A DNA stretch of 64,000 bases from Chitinophagaceae bacterium (GCA_023957755.1 JAMLGT010000019.1:1-64000), one strand, 5' to 3'. Positions 9,066 to 18,334 are shown, counted from the first letter of the stretch. Translations and numbers: made by a program. Notes: a model not told the origin generated them from the sequence alone.

Positions 9066-10892
9066 ATGAAGAGTTTAAGGACGGTTTTCAGGTACGTAAA
9101 ACGATATCCACGGTTAATCATATCCTATTTTTCACTTAATATTCTTTCTAATATTTTTTCAGTGGTCTCGCTTGGACTGATGAGTCCGTTCCTGCTCCTG
9201 GTTTTTAAAAAGCAGGATACACTTGCTGAGGCAGCGAGCCAGTCAGGTTCTCTTGAAAAAATCAACCCGGTTAATTATCTGAAAGTCTATTTATCCGAAA
9301 TTTTGAATCAGCCTAACGGAGATATTAAAGCGCTGGGAATTATCTGTGTACTGATTCTTTTGTTTGTGATACTCAAGAATATTTTTTTATACTCAGCTGT
9401 ATATTGCCTGACGCCCATCAGGAATGGTGTGCTGAATGATATGCGCAGCCACATGTATCAGAAAGTGCTTCGGCTGCCTATCAGCTTTTTTAATGATCAA
9501 CGCAAGGGTGACATCATGAGCCGGTTGACCAATGATCTTAGCGATGTGGAAACATCTGTGGTCAATCTGCTGGAGACTCTTTTCCGGGAGCCGGTGACGA
9601 TTATATTGTTCTTTTCATATCTGGTCATCCTCAGCCCTCCACTCACCTTATTTCTTGTTTTATTTTTCCCCGTAACAGGCCTCATAATCGGGCGGATCGG
9701 CAGGTCGCTCAAGAAACAAGGTACCGTTGTGCAGGAGAAGCTGGGCCATATTCTGAGCACCGTAGAGGAAACACTGGGTGGCATGCGGATAATAAAGGCC
9801 TTTAATGCGGAAAAAGTGCAGTTTGATCGTTTTGAAAAGCAGAATGAGGAACTTTTCAGGAGCAAGAACAGGGTAAACCGTAAACGGGATCTGGCCTCTC
9901 CGTTAAGCGAGGTGCTGGGAGTGGGTGCTGTGGTGTGTGTATTGTGGTATGGGGGCAGGCTGGTATTAAGAGATTCATTCCTGGATCCGGGAGATTTTCT
10001 TTCCTATATCCTGGTCTTTTCACAGGTGATACAGCCTCTGAAAAATCTTTCAACTGCTGCTTACAATATTCGCAAGGGGGCTGCAAGCCTGGAGCGTATT
10101 GAACACCTGCTCAACGAGCCGGAAGTGGTGGAGAATCCTGTGAATCCGGTTATTTTGAAATCATTTGAAAGAAGTATTGAGTTTCGGAATGTGTCTTTCT
10201 CTTATAAAGATGTAAAGATTCTTGAAGATATCAGCCTGACCATCGAGAAGGGTAAAACGGTAGCATTTGTTGGCTCGTCAGGAGCAGGTAAGAGTACGCT
10301 GGTTGACCTGATACCCCGCTTCCACGATGTCACCTCGGGTGAGATTTTGATTGATGGAATCGATATTAGAAAATACGACCTTCATTCATTGCGCGAACAA
10401 ATGGGTATTGTGACACAGGAACCTATTTTATTTAATGATACCATAGCAGGTAATATTGCGATGGGTAAAGCAGAGATTGAGCGTGAGCAGATAGTAAGAG
10501 CTGCTGAAATAGCCAATGCAGCCGTATTTATCGGGCACAAAGAAGAGGGCTATGATACCCGGGTGGGGGAGCGTGGGAGTAAACTCAGTGGAGGAGAACG
10601 CCAAAGGGTGACCATTGCCAGAGCGGTATTAAAGAACCCTGCGATTCTTATTCTGGATGAGGCTACTTCCTCCTTGGATACAGAGAGTGAAAAGCTGGTA
10701 CAGGATGCGATTGATCACCTGATGGAAAATCGTACCAGCATTGTAATTGCACACAGGCTGAGTACAATTAAGAATGCAGATGAAATTATAGTATTAAAAA
10801 AGGGCAGGATTGTAGAAAGAGGGAACCATCAGTCGCTGGTGGCATTAGACGGAATGTATAACCGTCTGGTAAGTATGCAGGAAATAAAATAA
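9066..10892 (+). CDS. ABC exporter, fused permease and ATPase (MsbA-like)
   Basis: A 608-residue half-transporter with an N-terminal six-helix ABC membrane domain (about 15-345) and a C-terminal nucleotide-binding domain. Walker A is GSSGAGKST at 403-411, the signature is LSGGERQR at 507-514, Walker B is ILILDEATSSLD, and the H-loop is in IVIAHRLSTI. It should work as a homodimer. Proteins of this type in Bacteroidota include the lipid A flippase MsbA, and the length fits, but the substrate cannot be assigned from sequence. It is divergent from rbfA and stands alone; the next gene starts 73 bp later. A second paralogue lies at 40332-42101. Confidence 0.9.
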   Translation: MKSLRTVFRYVKRYPRLIISYFSLNILSNIFSVVSLGLMSPFLLLVFKKQDTLAEAASQSGSLEKINPVNYLKVYLSEILNQPNGDIKALGIICVLILLFVILKNIFLYSAVYCLTPIRNGVLNDMRSHMYQKVLRLPISFFNDQRKGDIMSRLTNDLSDVETSVVNLLETLFREPVTIILFFSYLVILSPPLTLFLVLFFPVTGLIIGRIGRSLKKQGTVVQEKLGHILSTVEETLGGMRIIKAFNAEKVQFDRFEKQNEELFRSKNRVNRKRDLASPLSEVLGVGAVVCVLWYGGRLVLRDSFLDPGDFLSYILVFSQVIQPLKNLSTAAYNIRKGAASLERIEHLLNEPEVVENPVNPVILKSFERSIEFRNVSFSYKDVKILEDISLTIEKGKTVAFVGSSGAGKSTLVDLIPRFHDVTSGEILIDGIDIRKYDLHSLREQMGIVTQEPILFNDTIAGNIAMGKAEIEREQIVRAAEIANAAVFIGHKEEGYDTRVGERGSKLSGGERQRVTIARAVLKNPAILILDEATSSLDTESEKLVQDAIDHLMENRTSIVIAHRLSTIKNADEIIVLKKGRIVERGNHQSLVALDGMYNRLVSMQEIK

Positions 10893-10965
10893 TCGGTATC
10901 CCCTGACTGATTTAATTTAACATTGCCTGTATTGAGTTTGTTGCACTGAGTGATTATTTTAGCGT

Positions 10966-12597
10966 ATGCTTTATTTCTTGTATCCGGAACGGTTATTATT
11001 ACTTGGACTGGTCGTATTGCTTGGACTTGTATTCGGATATGTGGTACGGTGGAAAAAGGGGGTAATTAAAAAAATCGGTGATGAGCCTTTAGTGCGGCAG
11101 CAGATAGCACAGTATGCCCCCTGGAAATTCAGACTTAGGTTTGTGCTTTTCGCAGTGGCGATTGGGTTGTGTGTTTTTGCGTTGACAGGCCTCGTGTCCC
11201 CCGATCCTACTCAAAAGATTACAAAATCCGGTAAGGACATCATTGTAGCGCTGGATGTAAGTAAAAGTATGCTGGCTACTGATATCCAGCCAGACCGGCT
11301 GGAACGTGCAAAACAGGTAATCGCAAGGGTTATTAATGCTTTTCCTGATGATCGTATAGGTCTGGTTGTGTTTGCAGGCAGGGCCTATCTTCAAATGCCG
11401 TTAACAATTGACCATGATGCAGCCAGAATGTTTGTTGCCACTACACGGCCTGAAGACATTCCTACCCAGGGGACAGACCTGGGTAGAGCGCTTGAAATGA
11501 GCATGAATGCATTTGATCTCAAAAGTAAGAGCTACAAGATGGTACTGCTTGTAAGCGATGGAGAAGGCCATGATCCGGATGCAGTGAAGATGGCATCGGA
11601 ATTGGCAAAGCAGGGTATCATGATTAACACCGTGGGAATAGGATCCCCTACGGGTTCTACTGTTCCCGATCCACTGACCGGTCAGCCTAAGACTGACTTG
11701 CAGGGTCACACTGTAATATCTAAACTGAATGAACAAACGTTATCCGAGATTGCGGCAACTGCACATGGCACTTACAGGTTTTATACAAATACCGACGATG
11801 TGGTGAATGCGATAAAAGCACAGATGGATAAAATAGAAGAAATGCCTGTGTTTACAGAGAGCGCTTACCTGTCGTTCAGGCAATATTATTGGTATTTTCT
11901 TCTGGGTGCCTTTGTATTATTGATAGCAGAAGCCATGATTTCCGAAAGAAAAAAGATCAGGAAGCCCGTAATAGCGACTTTGCTGTTGTTGTCATTGTGC
12001 AGTACCCGGTCTTATGGGCAATCTGTAAACCGGATGATTACTGGTGGTAACAAAGCTTTTAAAGAAAGCCGGTTTGAAGATGCGGAAAAAGAATATGAAG
12101 CCGCAATGGCTCGTCAAAAGAAAAATAGCGATGTGGCAGGTTTTAATCTCGGGAATTCATTCTACAGAAGGAATCAGTCTGACAAAGCTGTAGCAGCGTA
12201 TGACAAAGTAATTAAAACTACAAAGCGGCCCGACATCAGACAGCAGGCCTATTATAATAAGGGAGTGGCCTATCAGCAGGCGCAGAAAGTGCAGGAAAGT
12301 ATATTAGCTTATAAAAACGCTTTGTTGCTGAATCCAGGTGATGAGGCTGCACGGCAGAATTTGCAAAGGCTCTTAAAGCAACAGCCTCCTCAAAAGCAGC
12401 CGGAAAAGAAGAAGGAAGAGAAACAAAATAAAAACCAGAAAAAACAGGAGCAGCCACTTACACAAAAACCTGCAAAAATATCTCAGAAAGAGGCTGAAGA
12501 TAAATTGAAGGCATTGTTGGAGAATGAAAAGGCACTTCAGGAGAAGATGCGCAAGGTGGCACCAATTTCTTCAAACCGGCCAGAAAAAGACTGGTAG
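10966..12597 (+). CDS. BatB-BatC fusion: VWA domain plus TPR protein
   Basis: A 543-residue protein that joins two usually separate Bat (Bacteroides aerotolerance) proteins. Residues 1-330 look like BatB: two N-terminal TM helices (about 8-27 and 57-77), a VWA domain with the MIDAS motif DVSKS (D97, S99, S101), TQGTDL and VSDGEGHD, then a TM helix near 307-325. At about 332-352 a segment ending in SYGQS looks like a leftover signal peptide of BatC. It is followed by TPR units (about 355-460) and a Lys/Gln/Glu-rich tail. VWA proteins of this group bind metal ions and act as envelope chaperone-like factors. The other bat genes are not adjacent. A TATTTTAG sequence ends 4 bp before the ATG. Confidence 0.88.
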   Translation: MLYFLYPERLLLLGLVVLLGLVFGYVVRWKKGVIKKIGDEPLVRQQIAQYAPWKFRLRFVLFAVAIGLCVFALTGLVSPDPTQKITKSGKDIIVALDVSKSMLATDIQPDRLERAKQVIARVINAFPDDRIGLVVFAGRAYLQMPLTIDHDAARMFVATTRPEDIPTQGTDLGRALEMSMNAFDLKSKSYKMVLLVSDGEGHDPDAVKMASELAKQGIMINTVGIGSPTGSTVPDPLTGQPKTDLQGHTVISKLNEQTLSEIAATAHGTYRFYTNTDDVVNAIKAQMDKIEEMPVFTESAYLSFRQYYWYFLLGAFVLLIAEAMISERKKIRKPVIATLLLLSLCSTRSYGQSVNRMITGGNKAFKESRFEDAEKEYEAAMARQKKNSDVAGFNLGNSFYRRNQSDKAVAAYDKVIKTTKRPDIRQQAYYNKGVAYQQAQKVQESILAYKNALLLNPGDEAARQNLQRLLKQQPPQKQPEKKKEEKQNKNQKKQEQPLTQKPAKISQKEAEDKLKALLENEKALQEKMRKVAPISSNRPEKDW

Positions 12598-12656
12598 CTT
12601 TTCAAAGCAGTAGTTTGTGGATACCTGGCCTCTTCCAAAAATCAAATTTTATGATA

Positions 12657-14969
12657 CTAGTTTACCATAAACCGTATAGCCTGTTTCATTCCCTCAGCCT
12701 GGAGTTGAAGGAAATACACACCGGTAGAGAGTGAGTGGACATCTATTTCCAGAATGTATTGGTCGGGAGATTCCACACCTTTGGAAAGCGTTCTTCCATA
12801 AGTGTCAATTACTCTGTAATCCAGCTTTCCGCTATATATCGGCAGTTTTACTTTTAGCATGCCTCTGGCAGGATTTGATAATATTACTGCCTGGGCGCCA
12901 CGGTCAGGTGCAGTGACTTTAATAATCTGTGAATAAAGTGTCTGGCCTGATTTTAATGTGACTCTTGCTCTGTAATAGATGGTGGTGTATTGTATTTCAT
13001 CTTCTGCGCCAAATATTCCGGCTCCTTCAGTAGCCATTTCTTTAAGTTGATTGAAGTTGCTTCCATCTGCACTTTTTTCCAAAACAACCTGACGTACATT
13101 ATCTACCTCTGATAACTTCAGCGAAGCTGTGTTTTTCCCGCCATTTGTCCTGATTGTAAAGTTTTCTATATCTGTCGCCACGGGTGCGCCTTGTAATGTC
13201 TCGCCGGTGGCCAGGCTCATTGAGTAAGGATCGAAGCTGACTGATGTAGGTTTAAAGCCAAGGTAAACTTCTGGTGTAGGGGTGCCACCAAATACAACAC
13301 CGTCTCCTCCAACCGATACACCATCCACTCCTCTGTCGAATAAAACAATCAACGTGTCTTTACCTCCGTCGCCCTGTACTCTGAGCGGTATTACAGTGGA
13401 ATAATAACCTACAGTGGATCCTGTACTTTTGGATTGCCCGTAAATGCCGAATCTGATTTTATCAGCACCCACTGCCTGCCATTGAATGGCGTTTGCACCC
13501 GAATAGTCAGGGTATCCGTTCCCTACTGCAAAGGACTCGAAGAAGCCGGTCAGATCCAGGCCTGGAACCACTGCCTCCATGTGAGCTTGCAAATCGTCGG
13601 TAACTGCTGAACCATAGGCAAGTTTAGGGTCATTCAGATAATTCCTGCATGCAAGAAAAAATTTATCATCTCCCAATAAGGTGCGTAACATGGAAACCAC
13701 CATGCTGCCACGTTCATATACTGTAGAACCGTAGGTACTACCCCATAGTGTGTTAGAGTTTTCAATCAGAGGCTCCGGTATGATGCAGCCATAATCTTTA
13801 AGTGGAGCACTCAGTGCTCTTGATTTAAAAATACTTCTGGTAGCCACCGGGTCGATTCCAAGAAGTGGCACATTTTCGCAGGCTATAATTTCCCCATAGC
13901 GTGCAAATCCTTCAGAGAGCCATAAATGCTGCCAGTTGGCCATTGTGACTTTGTTGCCAAACCATTGATGCATCAGCTCGTGCGCCACAATTCTCCCGCT
14001 GTTGAAAGCGCCAAAACTCATGCCTGAGAAGGTCTGGTGCTCCATCCCCCCATTAAAACCAAATTCGTACATGCCATACTTTTCATTTTTATAAGGATAA
14101 TCTCCAAACAGGTTACTGAATACCTGCAATTCATCCTTACATGCGTCATAGATGGTAAGTTGGTGTTCGGTAGGCGTGCGGCCTTTAGAGATGTAGTACA
14201 TTACGGGCATGTCGGTGCCTCCAATATTTACAGTGCCTCTGTCGTAAATGTTATATTGAGTGACGGCTATACCTACAAGGTAAGATGCAATCGGGTATTT
14301 GTGTTTGAAGGTAGTTGTCCTGGTGCCATTTTCAATTATCGTGCTTGTGATGATTCCATTTGCGGCAGGAGTATAATCTTCAGGTGTATGGATGATGGTT
14401 GTAATACTGTCAATTTTGTCCTGCATATCTGCTTTGCATGGCCACCAATCTTTGTCTTCATAAGACTCTGAAAGCGTATAGAACAAAGGATACCCGGCGT
14501 TGGGAATTAATTGGGCACCATGTGCATTCCCTGATTTTGGTGGAGGTGCCCCATCGTAAAAGATTGTTACAGAATCCAATTTGCCTTTGGTAAGGGTAGA
14601 TTGCAGGTCAATAGTCAGCACGTCAGGATTGCCACTTGACGGGAAGGAGTGAGGGACTATGGTGCCATGATATTTCACCACCAGGTTGCTATTATCATAA
14701 GCCGCTTTGTTGAGGTCGAAGGTGACCTGTGTTACATTATTCTCAGTAGTTTCAAACCAGGTAGTCACACTACCTGAAATACGTTTTTCCTGAGTGGGAT
14801 CGATATTCCAGTCAAACCGGTGATGTTTTACGTCAATATTGGCACCGGTGCCGCTATGGCCCGTTGATTGGATAAAACTTGTATGGTAATATGGATGATC
14901 CTGTGCTTTCAGGAGGGTAACAAGACAAAGGCCTCCAAATAACAATGCAATACCTTTTAAAGAGTGCAT
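12657..14969 (-). CDS. Secreted M1-family metallopeptidase with T9SS sorting domain
   Basis: A 770-residue secreted aminopeptidase-like protein. A signal peptide (MHSLKGIALLFGGLCLVTLLKAQ) leads into the M1 N-terminal beta domain. The gluzincin motif is complete: H330-E331-L-M-H334 with the third zinc ligand E353 in LSEGF, the canonical spacing. The exopeptidase motif reads GGMEH (about 310-315), a variant of GAMEN. Residues about 693-770 are a type IX secretion C-terminal domain (ILSNPARGMLKVKL ... STGVYFLQL), with a linker domain before it. It should be exported by T9SS and anchored at or released from the surface to trim peptides. The gene stands alone, convergent with the Bat fusion gene. 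Confidence 0.92.
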   Translation of the reverse strand: MHSLKGIALLFGGLCLVTLLKAQDHPYYHTSFIQSTGHSGTGANIDVKHHRFDWNIDPTQEKRISGSVTTWFETTENNVTQVTFDLNKAAYDNSNLVVKYHGTIVPHSFPSSGNPDVLTIDLQSTLTKGKLDSVTIFYDGAPPPKSGNAHGAQLIPNAGYPLFYTLSESYEDKDWWPCKADMQDKIDSITTIIHTPEDYTPAANGIITSTIIENGTRTTTFKHKYPIASYLVGIAVTQYNIYDRGTVNIGGTDMPVMYYISKGRTPTEHQLTIYDACKDELQVFSNLFGDYPYKNEKYGMYEFGFNGGMEHQTFSGMSFGAFNSGRIVAHELMHQWFGNKVTMANWQHLWLSEGFARYGEIIACENVPLLGIDPVATRSIFKSRALSAPLKDYGCIIPEPLIENSNTLWGSTYGSTVYERGSMVVSMLRTLLGDDKFFLACRNYLNDPKLAYGSAVTDDLQAHMEAVVPGLDLTGFFESFAVGNGYPDYSGANAIQWQAVGADKIRFGIYGQSKSTGSTVGYYSTVIPLRVQGDGGKDTLIVLFDRGVDGVSVGGDGVVFGGTPTPEVYLGFKPTSVSFDPYSMSLATGETLQGAPVATDIENFTIRTNGGKNTASLKLSEVDNVRQVVLEKSADGSNFNQLKEMATEGAGIFGAEDEIQYTTIYYRARVTLKSGQTLYSQIIKVTAPDRGAQAVILSNPARGMLKVKLPIYSGKLDYRVIDTYGRTLSKGVESPDQYILEIDVHSLSTGVYFLQLQAEGMKQAIRFMVN

Positions 14970-15079
14970 ATCCGGATGGTTGAATCTGGTTAATAAAATG
15001 ATTTCTAAAATTACATTTTTTAATATGCAGGTGGAAGTTTTTGGTGGTAATTCTTTGGGAAGTCACGACCTTTGGGCTT

Positions 15080-15829
15080 ATGATTTTCTCGACACGCGGA
15101 ATTGTATTGCGGACTGTAAAGTATGGAGATACGAGTATTATTGCTACTGTTTATACGCAGTTGTTCGGGCTGCAGTCCTATCTGATAAATGGTGTGCGTA
15201 CTGCAGGAAAATCATCTACAGCTTATCTGTACCAGCCGGCGTCTATACTCTCGCTTCAGGCCTATCATAATGAATTGAAAAACCTGCAACGGATTAAGGA
15301 AGCGTCGTGGTCGCATGTATATTCAGGAGTTTCAAATCATGTGATTCGAAACACTGTGGCGTTGTTTATTGTAGAGCTATTGCAAAAAGTAATACGCCAT
15401 GAGGAGCAGAATGAGGAGCTTTACAATTTTACTGAAAAGACCCTGCTCCTGCTTGACAGGTGTGTACTTTCAGAAGCTGCTGACATCCCGGTTATCTTTT
15501 CTTTGGCATTGACTGAATTTCTAGGATTCAAGCTTGTAAATAATCATTCTGCATCCCATCCGTACTTTAACCCCGAAGAAGGAAAATTTACAGTAGAGCT
15601 GGGAGACCAGACGATTCCCGACGATCCTGATTTTCATAAACTTTATTCTGAGCTGCTTAGTATTTCAGAATTTTTTAATCCGGAACAGGAAGGAAATCCT
15701 ATTCCTGCACTTAAATTGAATGGGTACCTCAGGCGGCGGATTTTAAGGGTAACTGAAACCTATTTTAAGTGGCATATTCCCGGGTTTTCAGAATTAAAGA
15801 CACTTCAGGTTTTTGAGCAGATGGCGTGA
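15080..15829 (+). CDS. recO: DNA repair protein RecO
   Basis: A 249-residue RecO. The N-terminal OB fold is recognisable (STRGIVLRTVKYGDTSIIATVYT), and the helical C-terminal part has the usual length. RecO anneals SSB-coated single-stranded DNA and helps load RecA with RecR. The start is placed at the ATG at 15080 (MIFSTRGIVL), where family members begin; an in-frame ATG at 15041 would add 13 residues and overlap the probable promoter (GACCTTTG at 15067-15074, close to TAnnTTTG). No Cys4 zinc motif is visible, as in many Bacteroidota RecO. It is divergent from the aminopeptidase gene. Confidence 0.9.
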   Translation: MIFSTRGIVLRTVKYGDTSIIATVYTQLFGLQSYLINGVRTAGKSSTAYLYQPASILSLQAYHNELKNLQRIKEASWSHVYSGVSNHVIRNTVALFIVELLQKVIRHEEQNEELYNFTEKTLLLLDRCVLSEAADIPVIFSLALTEFLGFKLVNNHSASHPYFNPEEGKFTVELGDQTIPDDPDFHKLYSELLSISEFFNPEQEGNPIPALKLNGYLRRRILRVTETYFKWHIPGFSELKTLQVFEQMA

Positions 15830-16285
15830 AAATGTACTGACTTTTGTGGGCTAATTAATATTTTGAGATGCTGGAAGATGAAAATTCTTCTATAGCCCGG
15901 AGGGCCTATAATGATAATAGTCACCGGCAGGCCGTGGGCAGCGGATGAATCGTTATTCCAATCCTGAAAGGATTGGAGATTTTACAACAAATATTTCTTA
16001 TCAAATGCAATTCTATTTTTAATCCACAGGCATTTATATTCAGCAAAAAAGGCTTTCCTTTTCATGGTGTTCCAACTTCCTGTTTCATTGTTATTTGTTC
16101 GCCCCTTTCAGGGTTGATTCTACAACAATTTTAAATACCCCCGACATAACCTGGGACTATTCAAATTCAGGCCCTTCGGGCTTTAATAGTACTTCAAATT
16201 ATTAATTGGTTCCTTTGTAGTCTTATACCTTCAAAAAGGCTCATTTGAATTACCTTTGCCGACCTAAAAGCTGTTTTATATTAGT
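15830..16285. other. Intergenic region with two hairpins, possible degraded repeat
   Basis: No gene is seen in these 456 bases. CCAATCC (15958-15964) and GGATTGG (15970-15976) form a perfect 7-bp stem with a TGAAA loop, extended by a T-A pair. A second hairpin (16169-16183, AGGCCC/GGGCTT with one wobble pair, TTC loop, then TTTAAT) may act as a weak terminator. Stretches such as CCCGGAGGGCC and ACCGGCAGGCCGTGGGCAG are GC-rich compared with the flanks. From memory this resembles intergenic repeats seen in Chitinophagaceae, but only one copy is present here. Confidence 0.35.
16251..16258 (+). promoter_or_regulatory. Promoter -7 box TACCTTTG for prfA
   Basis: TACCTTTG matches TAnnTTTG exactly and lies 27 bases before the prfA ATG. 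No TTTG is found at the normal -33 distance. Confidence 0.5.
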
Positions 16286-17350
16286 ATGCTTGATAAACTG
16301 GAAGCTATACAAGCGCGGTTCGACGAATTGGGGATAGCCCTGACTAATCCTGAAGTAGTAAACGATAATAAGCGCTATCGCATGCTTAGCAAAGAGTATC
16401 GCGATCTTGAAAAAATTGTAAATGCCCGTAAACAATACCTGAAGATATTAGAGGATATCGAATTTAACAAAGAGGTTTTAGCTGGCGATGATGAGGAAAT
16501 GCGCGACCTGGCCAAAGAAGGCCTGCCGGGACTGGAAGAAGAAAAGGAGAAGCTTGAAAGTGCGATCCGTCAACTCTTGATCCCCAAAGACCCACAGGAT
16601 GAGCGCAACTGTATTCTGGAAATCAGGGCAGGTACAGGAGGGGATGAGGCTTCTTTGTTTGCAGGAGATTTGTTGAGAATGTACTCCAGATATTGCGAAA
16701 ATAAAGGATGGCAGATTGCCATCCTGAGTGAGAATGAAGGAACGGTAGGCGGCTATAAAGAAGTGCAATTAGAAGTGAAGGGAGATGATGTATATGGTAC
16801 CCTGAAGTTTGAGAGTGGTGTGCATCGTGTACAACGGGTTCCGGACACAGAAGCCAGCGGACGTGTACACACGAGTGCCGCAACTGTTGCCGTAATGCCT
16901 GAAGCAGATGAAGTGGATGTGGAAATAAGGGAAAGTGATGTGAAAATGGAGACAGCCAGAAGTGGTGGAGCCGGTGGGCAGAATGTAAATAAAGTTGAAA
17001 CGAAAGTAATGCTCACGCATATTCCAACCGGTGTTGTGGTGATGTGTCAGACAGAAAGAAGCCAGTTGGCCAACCGTGAAAAAGCAATGCAGATGTTGCG
17101 TACAAAATTGTACGAAGAACAGGTGCGTAAACAGGAAGAAGAGATTGCACGCCGCAGAAAAAGCCTTGTGAGTACAGGTGACCGGTCAGCAAAAATTCGC
17201 ACCTACAATTATCCTCAGGGTAGAGTAACAGATCATCGTATTGGAATGACGGTTTATAATCTTGATGATGTAATGAATGGCGAGATTCAGGAGTTTATTG
17301 ATGCATTGCAATTTGCAGAAAATGCAGAAAAACTTACGCAACATTCATAA
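16286..17350 (+). CDS. prfA: Peptide chain release factor 1
   Basis: A 354-residue class I release factor. The codon-reading tripeptide is P186-D187-T188 in [16 protein letters not shown]; the PxT form identifies RF1 (UAA/UAG) rather than RF2, which has SPF. The peptidyl-hydrolase motif G230-G231-Q232 sits in [16 protein letters not shown], where the Gln is normally methylated by PrmC. Length and domain order match the family. It has its own promoter box and is followed by a repeat-rich region; prmC is not in the window. Confidence 0.97.
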   Translation: MLDKLEAIQARFDELGIALTNPEVVNDNKRYRMLSKEYRDLEKIVNARKQYLKILEDIEFNKEVLAGDDEEMRDLAKEGLPGLEEEKEKLESAIRQLLIPKDPQDERNCILEIRAGTGGDEASLFAGDLLRMYSRYCENKGWQIAILSENEGTVGGYKEVQLEVKGDDVYGTLKFESGVHRVQRVPDTEASGRVHTSAATVAVMPEADEVDVEIRESDVKMETARSGGAGGQNVNKVETKVMLTHIPTGVVVMCQTERSQLANREKAMQMLRTKLYEEQVRKQEEEIARRRKSLVSTGDRSAKIRTYNYPQGRVTDHRIGMTVYNLDDVMNGEIQEFIDALQFAENAEKLTQHS

Positions 17351-17494
17351 CATATTGAGTGTGAATAACTCCCTTTGATTTTTCAGCAAAATCATTGTGA
17401 ACCCCTTGCAGTGTGAGGTTTAAAGCTTTGATAAAACTATCTAAATGCTTTATTAAAATCAGTTCCGGAATTATTTTGAGAATATGTGATGCGC

Positions 17495-17502
17495 TACCTT
17501 TG
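17495..17502 (+). promoter_or_regulatory. Promoter -7 box TACCTTTG, candidate for a small RNA
   Basis: A perfect TAnnTTTG match about 145 bp after prfA with no ORF following. A TTTG at 17475-17478 lies 16 bases upstream, slightly close for a -33 element. About 100 bases downstream is a hairpin followed by a T run, so the pair could bound a short transcript. Confidence 0.4.
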
Positions 17503-17507
17503 TACTG

Positions 17508-17606
17508 GTTTTGAAAGAAACCATTTCAAAGAAAGAAATTAAATTTTTCTCATAAGCAGTTAGTTTTGGTAAACGGCCCTTGTTTCTACTCGGGCCTTCT
17601 TTTTTG
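17508..17606 (+). ncRNA. Candidate small RNA ending in an intrinsic terminator
   Basis: If transcription starts about 6 bases after the TACCTTTG box, an RNA of roughly 100 nt would run to the T-rich end near 17606. Its 5' part can form TGGTTT/AAACCA or, alternatively, TTTGAAA/TTTCAAA. Its 3' part is a hairpin GGCCC (17575-17579) / GGGCC (17592-17596) with a 12-base loop, then TTCTTTTTT. No ORF of useful size fits. The 3' 52 bases are repeated almost perfectly at 18283-18334, again followed by a T run. I do not recognise the family. It could instead be only a duplicated terminator. Confidence 0.35.
17545..17596 (+). repeat. 52-bp direct repeat, copy 1
   Basis: This block matches 18283-18334 at 51 of 52 positions; the single difference is ACTC versus ACTT in the loop of the hairpin. 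It begins TTTTCTCATAAGCAG and ends with the GGCCC...GGGCC stem. Flanking sequence does not match, although both copies are followed by a T run. Confidence 0.9.
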
Positions 17607-17639
17607 CCCGGAAAGCAGTAGTAATAATTGAATATCACT

Positions 17640-17773
17640 ATTGTCCGATTAAGTTGGGTTAAAGCCCACCGGGCTTAAGTTTTATATTTGTTACCCTGCC
17701 CTTTAAGGTAGGGCTATGAAAGTCTTACTCAACCAGGGCTTCAGCCACATTTTAAATAATTTAACCGGACAAT
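17640..17773 (+). mobile_element. MITE-like 134-bp element, copy A
   Basis: The element has 16-bp imperfect terminal inverted repeats: ATTGTCCGATTAAGTT at the left and, read on the other strand, ATTGTCCGGTTAAATT at the right (14 of 16). A second copy of exactly the same length lies at 47746-47879, with 121 of 134 bases identical. Internal stems include AAGCCC/GGGCTT and CCCTGCC/GGTAGGG. Flanks of this copy share the 10-mer ATAATTGAAT (17624-17633 and 17775-17784), which could be a target-site duplication, but it does not abut the inverted repeat on the left. It encodes no protein. It lies 25 bp beyond the stop of the convergent small membrane gene, so it may also serve as a terminator. Confidence 0.75.
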
Positions 17774-17797
17774 GATAATTGAATTTTTTTTTGTGGA

Positions 17798-18091
17798 TTA
17801 ATTAAAAAGGTTTGTCTCTCTCCGCAAAAAGTATAGTGTAATCGCACTTGCAGCGAGCAAAATAGCCGGAAGCAGTATTACGGTCAGGCTTATATTCTCA
17901 GATTGATTTGTATTTAAAGAGTGATTGGTCTTTTTAATGAATTTGTAGGTTGTTATTCCCTCGATAATCATCAGTACAGATCTGAGAATGAGATATGCCA
18001 GGGCAATATGAACGGAAAAAGGATCGGGTGAAAAAATTAATACGATGAAGGATACTATAATCAGAATGGTATATAGAAATCCTTTTTTCAT
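17798..18091 (-). CDS. Small hypothetical membrane protein
   Basis: A 97-residue protein with three predicted hydrophobic segments (about 5-20, 26-44 and 68-88) and a short polar loop (KKTNHSLNTNQSEN). I do not recognise a family. Basic N-terminal residues MKKG before the first hydrophobic helix fit an inner-membrane protein. It sits between the MITE-like copy A and the second copy of the 52-bp repeat, on the strand opposite to its neighbours, so it may have arrived or been trapped with that rearrangement. The ORF is short, but its hydrophobic pattern is not what chance would usually give. Confidence 0.55.
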   Translation of the reverse strand: MKKGFLYTILIIVSFIVLIFSPDPFSVHIALAYLILRSVLMIIEGITTYKFIKKTNHSLNTNQSENISLTVILLPAILLAASAITLYFLRRETNLFN

Positions 18092-18282
18092 TTATTGAGC
18101 CGTTGAAAATTAAAGACTTATCTAAAATAATGAAGATTCAAATGGCATCCAATAATTCTTTTTCTCCGGATTTTGAGAGATAAGTGGGATACAGTTTTAG
18201 AAAACTTTTGCAGTTGATGCTGGTGGCATCTGTGTTTTGGCATCAGTTTTGCCTTATATAGAGTATAAAGTTCGAAATACAA

Positions 18283-18334
18283 TTTTCTCATAAGCAGTTA
18301 GTTTTGGTAAACGGCCCTTGTTTCTACTTGGGCC
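18283..18334 (+). repeat. 52-bp direct repeat, copy 2
   Basis: Second copy of the block at 17545-17596, with one mismatch. The GGCCC...GGGCC stem is followed by AATTTTTTTT, a convincing intrinsic terminator end. Upstream, CAGTTTTG (18243-18250) resembles a weak TAnnTTTG box, so this copy might also end a short transcript. Confidence 0.85.

Noticed and set aside
18130-18190. A 17-codon ORF (MKIQMASNN...) upstream of the second 52-bp repeat
   Set aside because: No promoter or ribosome-binding signal and no resemblance to a leader peptide or toxin.
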